Of a stretch of DNA of 64,000 bases, positions 1 to 7,086 are shown in pieces. The position numbers were made by a program, and so were the translations under genes. Each line of letters opens with the position of its first letter. Within the stretch, counting starts at the first letter, position 1. The notes beneath the pieces were generated by a model, which worked only from the letters and a program-made list of their open reading frames with translations, ran no database searches and was not told the DNA's origin. Source of the stretch: DYIU01 sp038326775 (GTDB taxonomy: Bacteria; Actinomycetota; Geothermincolia; Fen-727; Anoxymicrobiaceae); NCBI GenBank assembly GCA_038326775.1, contig JBBQKJ010000006.1:1-64000 (forward strand), read 5' to 3'.

Positions 1-103
1 GCCTTGCGAAGAGATGTCTCCTGCAGTCCTCCTCGGTCTGGAAGTGGTCGGCGAACTGGAGAAGGCTGCTGAAACGCTCATAACCGCTGTCTCTCATGTA
101 CAT
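1..103 (-). CDS. Transposase N-terminus, IS1595-like (cut by window edge)
   Basis: The minus strand reads 34 codons from ATG at 103 to the window edge. The residues around FQTEEDCRRHLFAR match the start of the zinc-ribbon domain of IS1595-family DDE transposases, where a TEE-x-C-x(2)-(Y/H)-L segment precedes the RWP-G-F-CP-C zinc ligands. Those ligands lie outside the window. A strong AGGAGG Shine-Dalgarno sits just upstream of the ATG, inside a 9-bp inverted repeat. If the call is right, the left end of the insertion sequence lies between about 104 and 240. The call rests on a short stretch; a different protein with a similar N-terminus remains possible. Confidence 0.55.
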   Translation of the reverse strand, partial: MYMRDSGYERFSSLLQFADHFQTEEDCRRHLFAR

Positions 104-104
104 C

Positions 105-134
105 ACCCTCCTGCTGGCAGCATAACAGGAGGGT
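105..134 (-). promoter_or_regulatory. Hairpin sequestering the transposase ribosome-binding site
   Basis: A perfect 9-bp inverted repeat (ACCCTCCTG at 105-113, CAGGAGGGT at 126-134, 12-nt loop) lies directly before the transposase ATG at 103. In the minus-strand transcript the 3' arm contains the AGGAGG Shine-Dalgarno, so folding would hide it. IS10 and IS50 use this arrangement to stop translation of transcripts that enter from outside the element. That this hairpin does the same is inference. Confidence 0.5.
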
Positions 135-241
135 ATGACAACATATTGTGGCCTACTGAGAAGATGGAATAATCGTATTCTGTTATCATGCGTTCAACAG
201 GGGCGCGGGGAGGACCGGGAGTGCCATGAGGAGGCGTTAGA

Positions 242-1573
242 ATGGCTGATATCAGGCCCTTCAGGGGCATGCGTTATAACCAGGAGGCGATAGGAGACCT
301 GTCACTGGTCGTGGCGCCTATATACGACGTCATAGACGATGAGGCCAGGGACTCCTACTACAACAAGCATCCATACAACATCATCCGCCTGATTCTGAAC
401 CGGCCGAAAAAGAGCGACAGCGATCCGGAGCAGCCGTACATCCGCGCCGCCGGGTTTCTGGACAGGTGGCTCGCGCAGAACGTCCTTATCCAGGACCCGG
501 TCCCGGGGATGTACCTGTACCGCCAGCGATACCTGATGGATAGCGAGTACAAGGAGTGCACCGGGCTGATCGCCAGGGTGAGGGTGGTCGACTTCGCCGA
601 GGGCGTGGTTCTGCCTCACGAGGACATAATGCCGAAGCCCTTGGCCGACCGCATGAAGCTGTTGTCGAGCACCGGGGCCAATCTCAGCACTGTGTGCACG
701 CTGTACTCCGACCCCGCCGAGAGGCTCAAAGAACTCATGCTCTCGGAGATGGAGAGGTTTCCCCTGGCGCAGTTCCAGACCGCGGATGGCCTGGCGCACG
801 ATGTCTGGGGCGTGTCCGACGAGAAGTTCGTGAACAAGATGGTGAAGTTCTTCGCCGGAAAGCAGCTTTATATTGCCGATGGTCATCACCGCTACCAGAC
901 TGCGCTCGAGTACGGCAGGAAACTGCGCCAGAGCGGGGAGATAACGGACGACGACGACCCGCGCAACTTTCTGATGATGATGATAGTCGAGATGGAGAAT
1001 CCGGGCCTCTCGGTCCTGCCGGTGCACCGGGTTGTCACCACCCGGGGCCTGAACATGGACGCGGTGATAAAGGGGTTGGAGAAATGGTTTGCCGTCTCTG
1101 TCGTGGACATGCCAGGGGGCCCGATGAGCGGGCAGGTTTTCCACTTGCTCCAGCAGCTGGAGTCTGCCGGCAAGTCCGGGCGCGCATTCGGTGTTTTTCT
1201 CGAGGGTGGACGTTTCCTTCTCCTTACCTGGAAGGAGGCCCTGGATGTCGAGAAGGAGGTGGAGGGCGATTACTCGTCCGCCTACAAGACGCTCGACGTT
1301 ACGGTTCTGCAGAAGCTCGTGATCGAGGGTGTGCTTCGAATCGATCCGGACCGCGAGTCCGTTGAGCGGAACCTCGTGTTCACTCGTAATGCCCTCGAGG
1401 CGATACGCCAGGTGGAGTCGGGGGAGGCGGCATTGGCGTTCTTTGTCAACCCCACCCGGGTCGAGCAGGTCCGGGATATCGCCGATCACGGCGAGAAAAT
1501 GCCCCAGAAGTCCACATATTTCTACCCCAAGCCGTGCTCGGGAGTGGTGATGAACCGCATCACCGTGTGGTAG
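242..1573 (+). CDS. DUF1015 family protein
   Basis: 443 residues, the usual length for DUF1015 (the SMc04008-like family, PF06245). Family hallmarks are the N-terminal RPFRGMRY segment, the HEDIMPKPLADR segment at about residues 126-137, and the strongly conserved DGHHRYQTAL at 213-222. The biochemical role is unknown; the DGHHRY box suggests a metal or nucleotide site, as in ParB-like folds, but that is inference. Start at ATG 242 is supported by GGAGGCG 8-14 nt upstream. It stands alone, convergent with the radical SAM gene, and has no recognisable pathway partner here. Confidence 0.85.
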   Translation: MADIRPFRGMRYNQEAIGDLSLVVAPIYDVIDDEARDSYYNKHPYNIIRLILNRPKKSDSDPEQPYIRAAGFLDRWLAQNVLIQDPVPGMYLYRQRYLMDSEYKECTGLIARVRVVDFAEGVVLPHEDIMPKPLADRMKLLSSTGANLSTVCTLYSDPAERLKELMLSEMERFPLAQFQTADGLAHDVWGVSDEKFVNKMVKFFAGKQLYIADGHHRYQTALEYGRKLRQSGEITDDDDPRNFLMMMIVEMENPGLSVLPVHRVVTTRGLNMDAVIKGLEKWFAVSVVDMPGGPMSGQVFHLLQQLESAGKSGRAFGVFLEGGRFLLLTWKEALDVEKEVEGDYSSAYKTLDVTVLQKLVIEGVLRIDPDRESVERNLVFTRNALEAIRQVESGEAALAFFVNPTRVEQVRDIADHGEKMPQKSTYFYPKPCSGVVMNRITVW

Positions 1574-1576
1574 CAA

Positions 1577-1609
1577 CCCATCCTGAGCGCCCGCTGGAAA
1601 AAGGATGGG
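1577..1609. terminator. Hairpin between convergent genes
   Basis: CCCATCCT at 1577-1584 and AGGATGGG at 1602-1609 form a perfect 8-bp stem with a 17-nt loop in the 46-bp gap between the convergent DUF1015 and radical SAM genes. The position suits a bidirectional terminator. There is no clean U-tract on either strand, so efficiency is doubtful. Confidence 0.4.
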
Positions 1610-1619
1610 ACCTTTGACG

Positions 1620-2498
1620 CTATAGCGCGCGCCGCGACTCGGGGCGCAACAGCGACGGATCCGCGAGCCCCGTGTCGATAAGCTCCAGCATACGCCCCTT
1701 GTCCGCCGGGAGGTTTCCCGCGACCGGCAGGTAGTTGGAGGCGTGGTTGGTGCGGAATACAGTCGGCCCCTCGACTTCGATGTCCTGGAGCAGCCAGCGG
1801 AGCTCCTGGAGGATGCTTCCCGGGTTCATTATCTCGAAATCGCCCCGCTCGTAATCGCGGTAGAGCGGAGTGCCCGGCAGGAGCATCAGCGTAAGGGCGC
1901 TCACGTAGCCGGGGTTCATCCGGCTCACCACTCGCGCGGAGTCGGCGGCGTGCTGTCGGCTCAAGGCGTTGCTCCCGAGCCCGAGGAGCACTATTACCGA
2001 CATCCTGATACCCGCATCCTCGGCTTTTCGTACTGCCTGGACCATCTCCTCGGCGCCGGCGCCTTTCTTCACCTTTCCGAGTATCTCGTCGTTCCCGCTC
2101 TCCAGGCCCAGGTAAGCGATGGTCAGTTTCCTGGAGCTGAGCATGGTGAGCTCATCGGGGGCCTTGGTGAGGATATCCCCCGCGTTGGCGTAGATACCGA
2201 CCCGCTCGAGGTGGGGGAAGCAGTCGTTGAGACAATCGAGGATCCTGGCCAGGTCCGTGGTGGGAAGGCACATCGCGTCCCCGTCGCAGAGAAAGACCCT
2301 TGTTATGCCGGGGTTCCACCTGGCGGCGAGCTCGATGTCCTCTTTCACGCTTTCAAAAGGCCGGACCTTGAACTTCGTGAACTTGTAAGTCAGGCAGAAT
2401 GCGCACTTGTTATGCGAGCAGCCGACGGTGGCGGGCAGAAGGAAGCTTCCAGCCTCGGACGGCGGCCTTATGACTATCCCCTCGTGGTTTTTCGCCAT
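1620..2498 (-). CDS. Radical SAM protein
   Basis: 292 residues. The cluster motif near the N-terminus is C27-x4-C32-x2-C35 (GCSHNKCAFC). The x4 spacing differs from the canonical C-x3-C-x2-C but is typical of a COG1032-type subfamily with CSHN-(K/R)-C. A following GLESGNDEIL segment fits the SAM-binding part of the barrel. It should bind a [4Fe-4S] cluster and cleave S-adenosylmethionine; the substrate is not predictable. It begins 4 nt after the stop of the enoyl-CoA hydratase gene, so the two form a minus-strand operon. The Shine-Dalgarno (AAGGG) lies in the upstream gene's last codons, suggesting translational coupling. Confidence 0.82.
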   Translation of the reverse strand: MAKNHEGIVIRPPSEAGSFLLPATVGCSHNKCAFCLTYKFTKFKVRPFESVKEDIELAARWNPGITRVFLCDGDAMCLPTTDLARILDCLNDCFPHLERVGIYANAGDILTKAPDELTMLSSRKLTIAYLGLESGNDEILGKVKKGAGAEEMVQAVRKAEDAGIRMSVIVLLGLGSNALSRQHAADSARVVSRMNPGYVSALTLMLLPGTPLYRDYERGDFEIMNPGSILQELRWLLQDIEVEGPTVFRTNHASNYLPVAGNLPADKGRMLELIDTGLADPSLLRPESRRAL

Positions 2499-2502
2499 TT
2501 TT

Positions 2503-3264
2503 CTACCCTTGCTTCTTCATCTGCCCCATGAGATGGGCGAAAGCGAGGCTTTGAGACTGCGCCTCGTACTCGAGCCCGGACTCGATGCTGCCATCCCTGC
2601 TGCGGTCGATGGAGATCTTGCACAGCCCGACCGCGACGGGGGAGAGGCTCATAAGGTGGTTGACCAGCTCGAGTGTGGCGGGTTTCAGCTCCTCTGGCGA
2701 GTGGACCGCGCTGACCAGCCCTATGCGACAGGCCTCTTCGGCGGTGATCTTCTTGCCGGTGAGTATAAGCTCCTTGGCCTTGTGCACGCCGACGGTACGG
2801 GGGAGCCGCTGGGTGCCGCCCAGGTCCACCACCAGCCCGATATTCACCTCGAGAAGTCCGAACGTCGCTTCCGTCGAGGCCAGTATGATGTCGCTGGCAA
2901 GCGCGAGCTCTGTCCCCGCCCCCAGCGCGTGGCCGTTGACCATGGAGACAATCGGCTTCTCGATGAGCTCGAAGGCCCGGAAGTTGCGCTGTATCTTCCG
3001 GACTACCATGCGAAAGTAGTGAGGGTCGGTGTCCTTGTACTCTTCCAGGGAGCCGAGGTCTATCCCGGCGCAGAACGCGCGCCCCCGGCCGGTGATAACC
3101 GCCGCCTTGATCTCCTTTTCATCGCGGATGAAATCGGCGGACGTGCCCAGTTCCTCGAACATTTTGGGGGTCATGGCGTTGAGCTTCTCCGGCCGGTCCA
3201 GGTACATCCAGGCAAGCCCCTTGTCGACCTCTATGGTTATTGCTTCCATCACGGGCGGTTTCAT
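2503..3264 (-). CDS. Enoyl-CoA hydratase/isomerase (crotonase family)
   Basis: 253 residues from ATG 3264, which has GGAGG 4 nt upstream. The frame is open further 5' but that part has no crotonase similarity. Crotonase-fold marks are the oxyanion-hole segments AFCAGIDL (residues 63-70) and NGHALGAGTELALASD (110-125). Both hydratase glutamates are present (E119 and E139). An aspartate at 147 in GLVVDLGGTQRLPR occupies the place of the third acid of dienoyl-CoA isomerases, so the enzyme may act as hydratase, isomerase or both. Expected role: a beta-oxidation-type step on an acyl-CoA. It is first in a two-gene minus-strand unit with the radical SAM gene; no other fatty-acid genes are nearby. 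Confidence 0.85.
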   Translation of the reverse strand: MKPPVMEAITIEVDKGLAWMYLDRPEKLNAMTPKMFEELGTSADFIRDEKEIKAAVITGRGRAFCAGIDLGSLEEYKDTDPHYFRMVVRKIQRNFRAFELIEKPIVSMVNGHALGAGTELALASDIILASTEATFGLLEVNIGLVVDLGGTQRLPRTVGVHKAKELILTGKKITAEEACRIGLVSAVHSPEELKPATLELVNHLMSLSPVAVGLCKISIDRSRDGSIESGLEYEAQSQSLAFAHLMGQMKKQG

Positions 3265-3533
3265 GGTGCCTCCAGTGGTCGGGCTGCAAACTGTTCCGGG
3301 TGAATATGATACCAGAAGGCCCGCGAGCAAAGACAAGGCATGGCGATCTTTGCGTCGTGTGCGGTGGCCGGGTTGTGTTCCCATTCGCGGAAGGCGCCGG
3401 TGGCGCAGCTGGAGCAATGGCTTATTCGTGCCAGGCACTGGTGGCGGCATTGGCCCTGTTACCTCACCGGGCCTGATGTGAGAAGATACCCATGTCGTGA
3501 CCGGGAAGGATCGAACACGGAGCTGTGCCGGAT

Positions 3534-3929
3534 ATGGAAGAGACGGACGCGTACGATTTTTTGCAGCGGGGCCGCGAACTGCTCGAGGGCGGCCATCCCG
3601 CCCAGGCCGCGCTCGTGCTGGAGCGCGCCAGGCTTGCCGAGCCCGGGAAGGGCTCGATACTCGAGTTGCTGGGAAGAGCGTGTTACGGGTGCGGGCGGTA
3701 TTCAATTGCGTCGGAACATTTCCAGGAAGCGCTTCGCCTGGACCCCACGAACGATTACGCACACTACTGCCTGGGCTTGTGCTTCAGCAAGGTCATGCGC
3801 AAGAACGAAGCCGCCGGTCATTTTAAGCTCGCCTGGTGCCTCAGGCCGCGCGAAATGTACAGGGAGAAAGCGGAGAAGTTCGGAGCGGTTGGTGCCGGGG
3901 ACGCGTTGGCCGTCCCCGGGACTCATTAA
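3534..3929 (+). CDS. Small TPR-repeat protein
   Basis: 131 residues with about three tetratricopeptide repeats (GRELLEGGHPAQAALVLERA, GRACYGCGRYSIASEHFQEA, GLCFSKVMRKNEAAGHFKLA). These helix-turn-helix repeats bind partner proteins; the partner is unknown. ATG 3534 is chosen because GGAG lies 11 nt upstream. GTG 3525 in the same frame would be only 2 nt from that site. It ends 4 nt before the HAD phosphatase ATG, so the pair is probably cotranscribed. The 265 nt upstream hold no other gene that I can support. Confidence 0.65.
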   Translation: MEETDAYDFLQRGRELLEGGHPAQAALVLERARLAEPGKGSILELLGRACYGCGRYSIASEHFQEALRLDPTNDYAHYCLGLCFSKVMRKNEAAGHFKLAWCLRPREMYREKAEKFGAVGAGDALAVPGTH

Positions 3930-3933
3930 GGGG

Positions 3934-4740
3934 ATGCCGCCAGTGCCCCCGCTCTTCGACCGCTACGAGGCTTTCATAATAGACCTGGATGGCGTGCTCT
4001 ACCTGCTGAACGATCCCGTTCCGGGGTCATCCGAAACCGTCAACCAGCTCTCACGGCTTGGCAAGCCGTTCGTCTTTCTCACCAACAACTCCTCCGCCAC
4101 CCCCGAGCAGTTCGTGAAAAAACTCGGCGGTTTCGGAGTGGACGTGCTTCCAAGGCAGATAGTGACCTCGTCGCAGGCTGTAGGTCGATACCTGGAACTC
4201 AACCACGACACGTCGGGCAGGTCGGCGTTCGTCATCGGCGAGGATGGGCTCGTCGCGGAGCTTTCTTCAAGGGGGCTGCGGCTTTGCGAGGGTGAGGAGG
4301 CGAGGGACGCCGACTACGTCATAGTGGGGTGGGACCGCCGATTCGACTACGGGAAGCTGAAAACCGCAGTCATCGCCATAAGGCGGGGCGCTTTCTATCT
4401 TGCGACCAACACCGACGCGACTTATCCCACGCCGGGTGGGTTATGGCCTGGAGCAGGCTCGATAGCGGCAGCGGTTACCACCGGGAGCGGCCGCAGCCCT
4501 CTGGTAGCCGGTAAGCCGAACCCGTTTATTGTCGAGCTTGCCCTCGACAGGATGGGTGCCCGGGCGGGCGGCGCGCTGCTGATTGGCGACAGGCTGGATT
4601 CGGACATAGAGGCGGGGCTCGCGGCGGGGGTCGATACGCTCCTGGTGCTCACGGGAGTGTCTGATCTGCCGGAGGTCGAGTTGACCGGTATCCGGCCGAC
4701 GCACGTCAGGGACGACCTGGCCGCGCTCCTGGAGGATTGA
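3934..4740 (+). CDS. HAD-superfamily phosphatase, NagD type (HAD-IIA)
   Basis: 268 residues, normal for the NagD/phosphoglycolate-phosphatase-like class. HAD motif I is D17-L-D19-G, with D17 as nucleophile. Motif II is FLTNNSS, the motif III lysine lies in AGKPNP, and motif IV is IGDRLDSDIEAG. The large C2-type cap between motifs II and III separates substrates in this subclass, which act on small phosphorylated sugars or p-nitrophenyl phosphate. The true substrate is unknown. ATG 3934 is used; GTG 3943 has better spacing from AGGGG and may be the real start. An open frame continues far upstream but without homology. Confidence 0.83.
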   Translation: MPPVPPLFDRYEAFIIDLDGVLYLLNDPVPGSSETVNQLSRLGKPFVFLTNNSSATPEQFVKKLGGFGVDVLPRQIVTSSQAVGRYLELNHDTSGRSAFVIGEDGLVAELSSRGLRLCEGEEARDADYVIVGWDRRFDYGKLKTAVIAIRRGAFYLATNTDATYPTPGGLWPGAGSIAAAVTTGSGRSPLVAGKPNPFIVELALDRMGARAGGALLIGDRLDSDIEAGLAAGVDTLLVLTGVSDLPEVELTGIRPTHVRDDLAALLED

Positions 4741-4815
4741 GGTGCGCACTTACATACCGGGGGGGAATCGCGCGCGACGCTGCCAGGTCGGTGGCCGCTG
4801 CGAGAGAGGTTCCTG

Positions 4816-4837
4816 AGGTATGCAGGTATGCTAGAAT
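4816..4837 (+). promoter_or_regulatory. Extended -10 promoter with tandem 8-bp repeat, upstream of paaK
   Basis: TGCTAGAAT at 4829-4837 is an extended -10 element (TGn plus TAGAAT). Directly upstream are two perfect tandem copies of AGGTATGC (4816-4823 and 4824-4831), where a -35 element or activator site would lie. No convincing -35 is present. Transcription would start near 4844, about 29 nt before the favoured paaK start. Confidence 0.45.
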
Positions 4838-4872
4838 AACTTGTTCAATACATGACCAAGGTGGTGAAACGA

Positions 4873-6168
4873 GTGTATAACCCTGAGATCGAAGCAATGG
4901 ACAGGGAACGGCTCGCCGAGCTTCAGCTGGAGAGGTTGAGGGAGACTGTCCGGCGATGCGAGGAGATGGTGCCGTTCTACCGTGCCAGGATGCGCGAAAA
5001 AGAGCTCAGCTGGAAGGACATCGAGTCCCTCGAGGATGTGCAGAGGCTTCCGTTTACGACCAAGGATGACCTGAGGGAGAACTACCCGTTCGGGCTTTTC
5101 GCGGTCCCGACCCGCGACATCGTGCGGATCCACGCGTCGTCCGGCACTACCGGGCGGCCGACCGTGGTGGGCTACACCAGGCGAGACATAGAGGTCTGGT
5201 CGGAGCTCATGGCGAGGTCGCTTGTCGCGGGCATGTCGGATAAGTCCGACATAATCCAGGTGGCGTACGGTTACGGGCTGTTCACGGGGGGCCTTGGTTT
5301 CCATTACGGGGTAGAGAAGCTGGGCGCGTCCGTCATTCCCATCTCCGGCGGCAACACCAAGCGCCAGATACGCATGATGGTGGACCTGGGCACGACCGTC
5401 CTGTGCTGTACGCCCTCGTACGCGCTGTTCATGGCGGAGACAGCGGACGAGATGGGCATCGACTTCAAGCAGCTCAAGCTGAAGTCGGGTATCTTCGGCG
5501 CGGAACCTTGGAGCGATCGCATGAGGGACAAGATCGAACGCCTGCTCAACCTTTCCGCGTTCGACGTGTACGGCATCTCCGAGGTCATGGGCCCGGGCGT
5601 CTCTATCGAGTGCGAGCAGAAGAACGGCCTCCACATATTCGAGGACTCATTTCTGGCCGAGACAATCGACTCTCAGACCGGCGAGAAGCTTCCCTTTGGA
5701 GAGCAGGGAGAGTTGGTCTTCACCACAATCAACAAGCAAGGGATGCCGCTCATCAGGTACCGCACAAGGGACGTGACCTCACTGCACGACGAGCCCTGCG
5801 GCTGTGGAAGGACCCACCTGAGGATGAAGAGGGTCAGGGGACGGACCGACGACATGCTGATTATTAGGGGCGTCAACGTCTTCCCGTCCCAGATAGAGAC
5901 GGTGCTGATGCAGATAGAGGGAATCTCCCCGCATTACCAGATAACCGTCGATCGTATCGGCGGGCTCGACATCATAGGGGTAGAGGTCGAGGTCTCGGAG
6001 GACATGTTCTCAGACCGGATACAAGGACTCGAGGAGTGGCAAGAGGTGATCCAGGAAGAGATCGAGAGCTACCTGGGCATCGGCGTAAAGGTCGTCCTGG
6101 TCGAGCCGAGGAGTATCGCCCGCAGCGAAGGCAAAGCGGTACGGGTCATCGATAATCGCGAGCTTTAG
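4873..6168 (+). CDS. paaK: Phenylacetate-CoA ligase
   Basis: 431 residues, typical of PaaK. It activates phenylacetate or a related aryl-acetate with ATP and CoA through an acyl-AMP intermediate. Motifs: the P-loop-like HASSGTTGRPTVVGYTR, YGISEVMGPGVSIEC, and the C-terminal RGRTDDMLIIRGVNVFPSQIE. GTG 4873 is preferred because AAGGTGGT lies about 7 nt upstream and family members begin YNPEIE-like; ATG 4852 in frame has no Shine-Dalgarno. The ACT gene follows 13 nt later. PaaK plus ACT pairs are common in anaerobes that ferment or recycle aromatic amino acids, which suggests aryl-acetate handling rather than the aerobic paa pathway (inference). Confidence 0.9.
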   Translation: MYNPEIEAMDRERLAELQLERLRETVRRCEEMVPFYRARMREKELSWKDIESLEDVQRLPFTTKDDLRENYPFGLFAVPTRDIVRIHASSGTTGRPTVVGYTRRDIEVWSELMARSLVAGMSDKSDIIQVAYGYGLFTGGLGFHYGVEKLGASVIPISGGNTKRQIRMMVDLGTTVLCCTPSYALFMAETADEMGIDFKQLKLKSGIFGAEPWSDRMRDKIERLLNLSAFDVYGISEVMGPGVSIECEQKNGLHIFEDSFLAETIDSQTGEKLPFGEQGELVFTTINKQGMPLIRYRTRDVTSLHDEPCGCGRTHLRMKRVRGRTDDMLIIRGVNVFPSQIETVLMQIEGISPHYQITVDRIGGLDIIGVEVEVSEDMFSDRIQGLEEWQEVIQEEIESYLGIGVKVVLVEPRSIARSEGKAVRVIDNREL

Positions 6169-6181
6169 AGGAGGGTTTCCC

Positions 6182-6616
6182 ATGACCACGGTCAGGCAGA
6201 TTTCTGTTTTTCTGGAGAACAAGTCCGGAAGGCTCCTCGACGTCACCCGGTGCCTGGGCGAGGGCGGCGTTAACATAAGGGCCCTGTGCGTGGCGGACAC
6301 CAGCGAGTTCGGGGTTGTTCGGCTGATAGTCGATGACCCGCGCAAGGCGCACGAGAGCCTCAAGGAGAAGGGGTTCACGGTCAAGGAGACCATCGTGGTA
6401 GCGGTGGCGGTCGACGACCAGCCGGGCGGCCTCGCCGGCGTGCTCAAGCCGCTCGTCGAGCAGGAGATGAACATCGAGTACCTGTACTGCTTCCTGGAAA
6501 AGGCGGCGGACAACGCCGTGGTGATAATCAGGGTGGAGGAAGCGGAGCAGGCCATCGGGGCCCTGAACGTGGCGGGCTACCGTTGTATCCCGGCGGACGA
6601 GCTCTACATGATGTGA
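6182..6616 (+). CDS. Tandem ACT-domain protein
   Basis: 144 residues that divide into two ACT domains (about 4-68 and 71-140), each with the beta-alpha-beta pattern and a glycine/asparagine turn (GGVNIRALCV, EQEMNIEYLYC). There is no catalytic domain. ACT domains bind amino acids, and stand-alone tandem ACT proteins next to paaK are a recurring pair. A regulatory role sensing an aromatic amino acid is likely, but the ligand cannot be read from sequence. Start ATG 6182 has GGAGG 7 nt upstream. It lies 13 nt after paaK and 7 nt before the yjbQ-type gene, so the three form an operon. Confidence 0.85.
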   Translation: MTTVRQISVFLENKSGRLLDVTRCLGEGGVNIRALCVADTSEFGVVRLIVDDPRKAHESLKEKGFTVKETIVVAVAVDDQPGGLAGVLKPLVEQEMNIEYLYCFLEKAADNAVVIIRVEEAEQAIGALNVAGYRCIPADELYMM

Positions 6617-6623
6617 GCAGGTT

Positions 6624-7043
6624 ATGCCCGTAGTCTCCTCCGGCTTCTCCCTGAACACACACGGAAACGGCCAGCTCGTCGACATCACTGGTGACGTCTC
6701 GGAAGTCGTGCGGAAATCCGGCGTCTCTTCAGGCATCGTCACGGTGTTCGTGCCGGGGTCAACCGCCGGCGTGACCACCATCGAGTACGAGCCGGGCCTG
6801 GTCGAGGACATCGACGAGATGTTCGACAGGCTCGCGCCTCAAGGCCGCGAGTACCACCACAACCTTCGCTGGCACGACGGCAACGGACACGCGCACGTGC
6901 GCGCTTCGCTCCTGGGGCCGTCGCTGACCGTGCCGTTCTCGAACGGCAATCTGACGCTGGGCATATGGCAGCAGCTGGTTTTGATCGACTTCGACAACAA
7001 GTCACGGAAGAGGGAGTTGGTCTGCCAGGTCATCGGGGAATGA
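6624..7043 (+). CDS. YjbQ/UPF0047 family protein
   Basis: 139 residues, full length for the YjbQ family. Family signatures are FVPGSTAGVTTIEYEPGL and YHHNLRWHDGNGHAHVRA followed by GNLTLGIWQQLVLIDFDN. The conserved histidines probably bind a metal or substrate. The family is often named secondary thiamine-phosphate synthase after a weak E. coli activity; the physiological role is unsettled. It is the last gene of the paaK-ACT unit and converges with the M28-like gene across 43 bp that hold only a short GC-rich palindrome. Confidence 0.87.
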   Translation: MPVVSSGFSLNTHGNGQLVDITGDVSEVVRKSGVSSGIVTVFVPGSTAGVTTIEYEPGLVEDIDEMFDRLAPQGREYHHNLRWHDGNGHAHVRASLLGPSLTVPFSNGNLTLGIWQQLVLIDFDNKSRKRELVCQVIGE

Positions 7044-7086
7044 AAGCCTCGAGGCTTCCTCGAAGCAAGGGCGGCAACTTCGGGCG

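Noticed and set aside
302..1576. Antisense open frame across the DUF1015 gene
   Set aside because: The plus strand has a conserved protein and ribosome site; the antisense peptide has neither.
3370..3450. tRNA-like string GGTGGCGCAGCTGGAGC resembling a D-arm
   Set aside because: No matching acceptor stem, anticodon stem or TTCRA arm follows.
3340..3933. Long N-terminal extension of the HAD phosphatase frame
   Set aside because: It overlaps the TPR gene in another frame and shows no HAD similarity before residue F8 of the chosen start.
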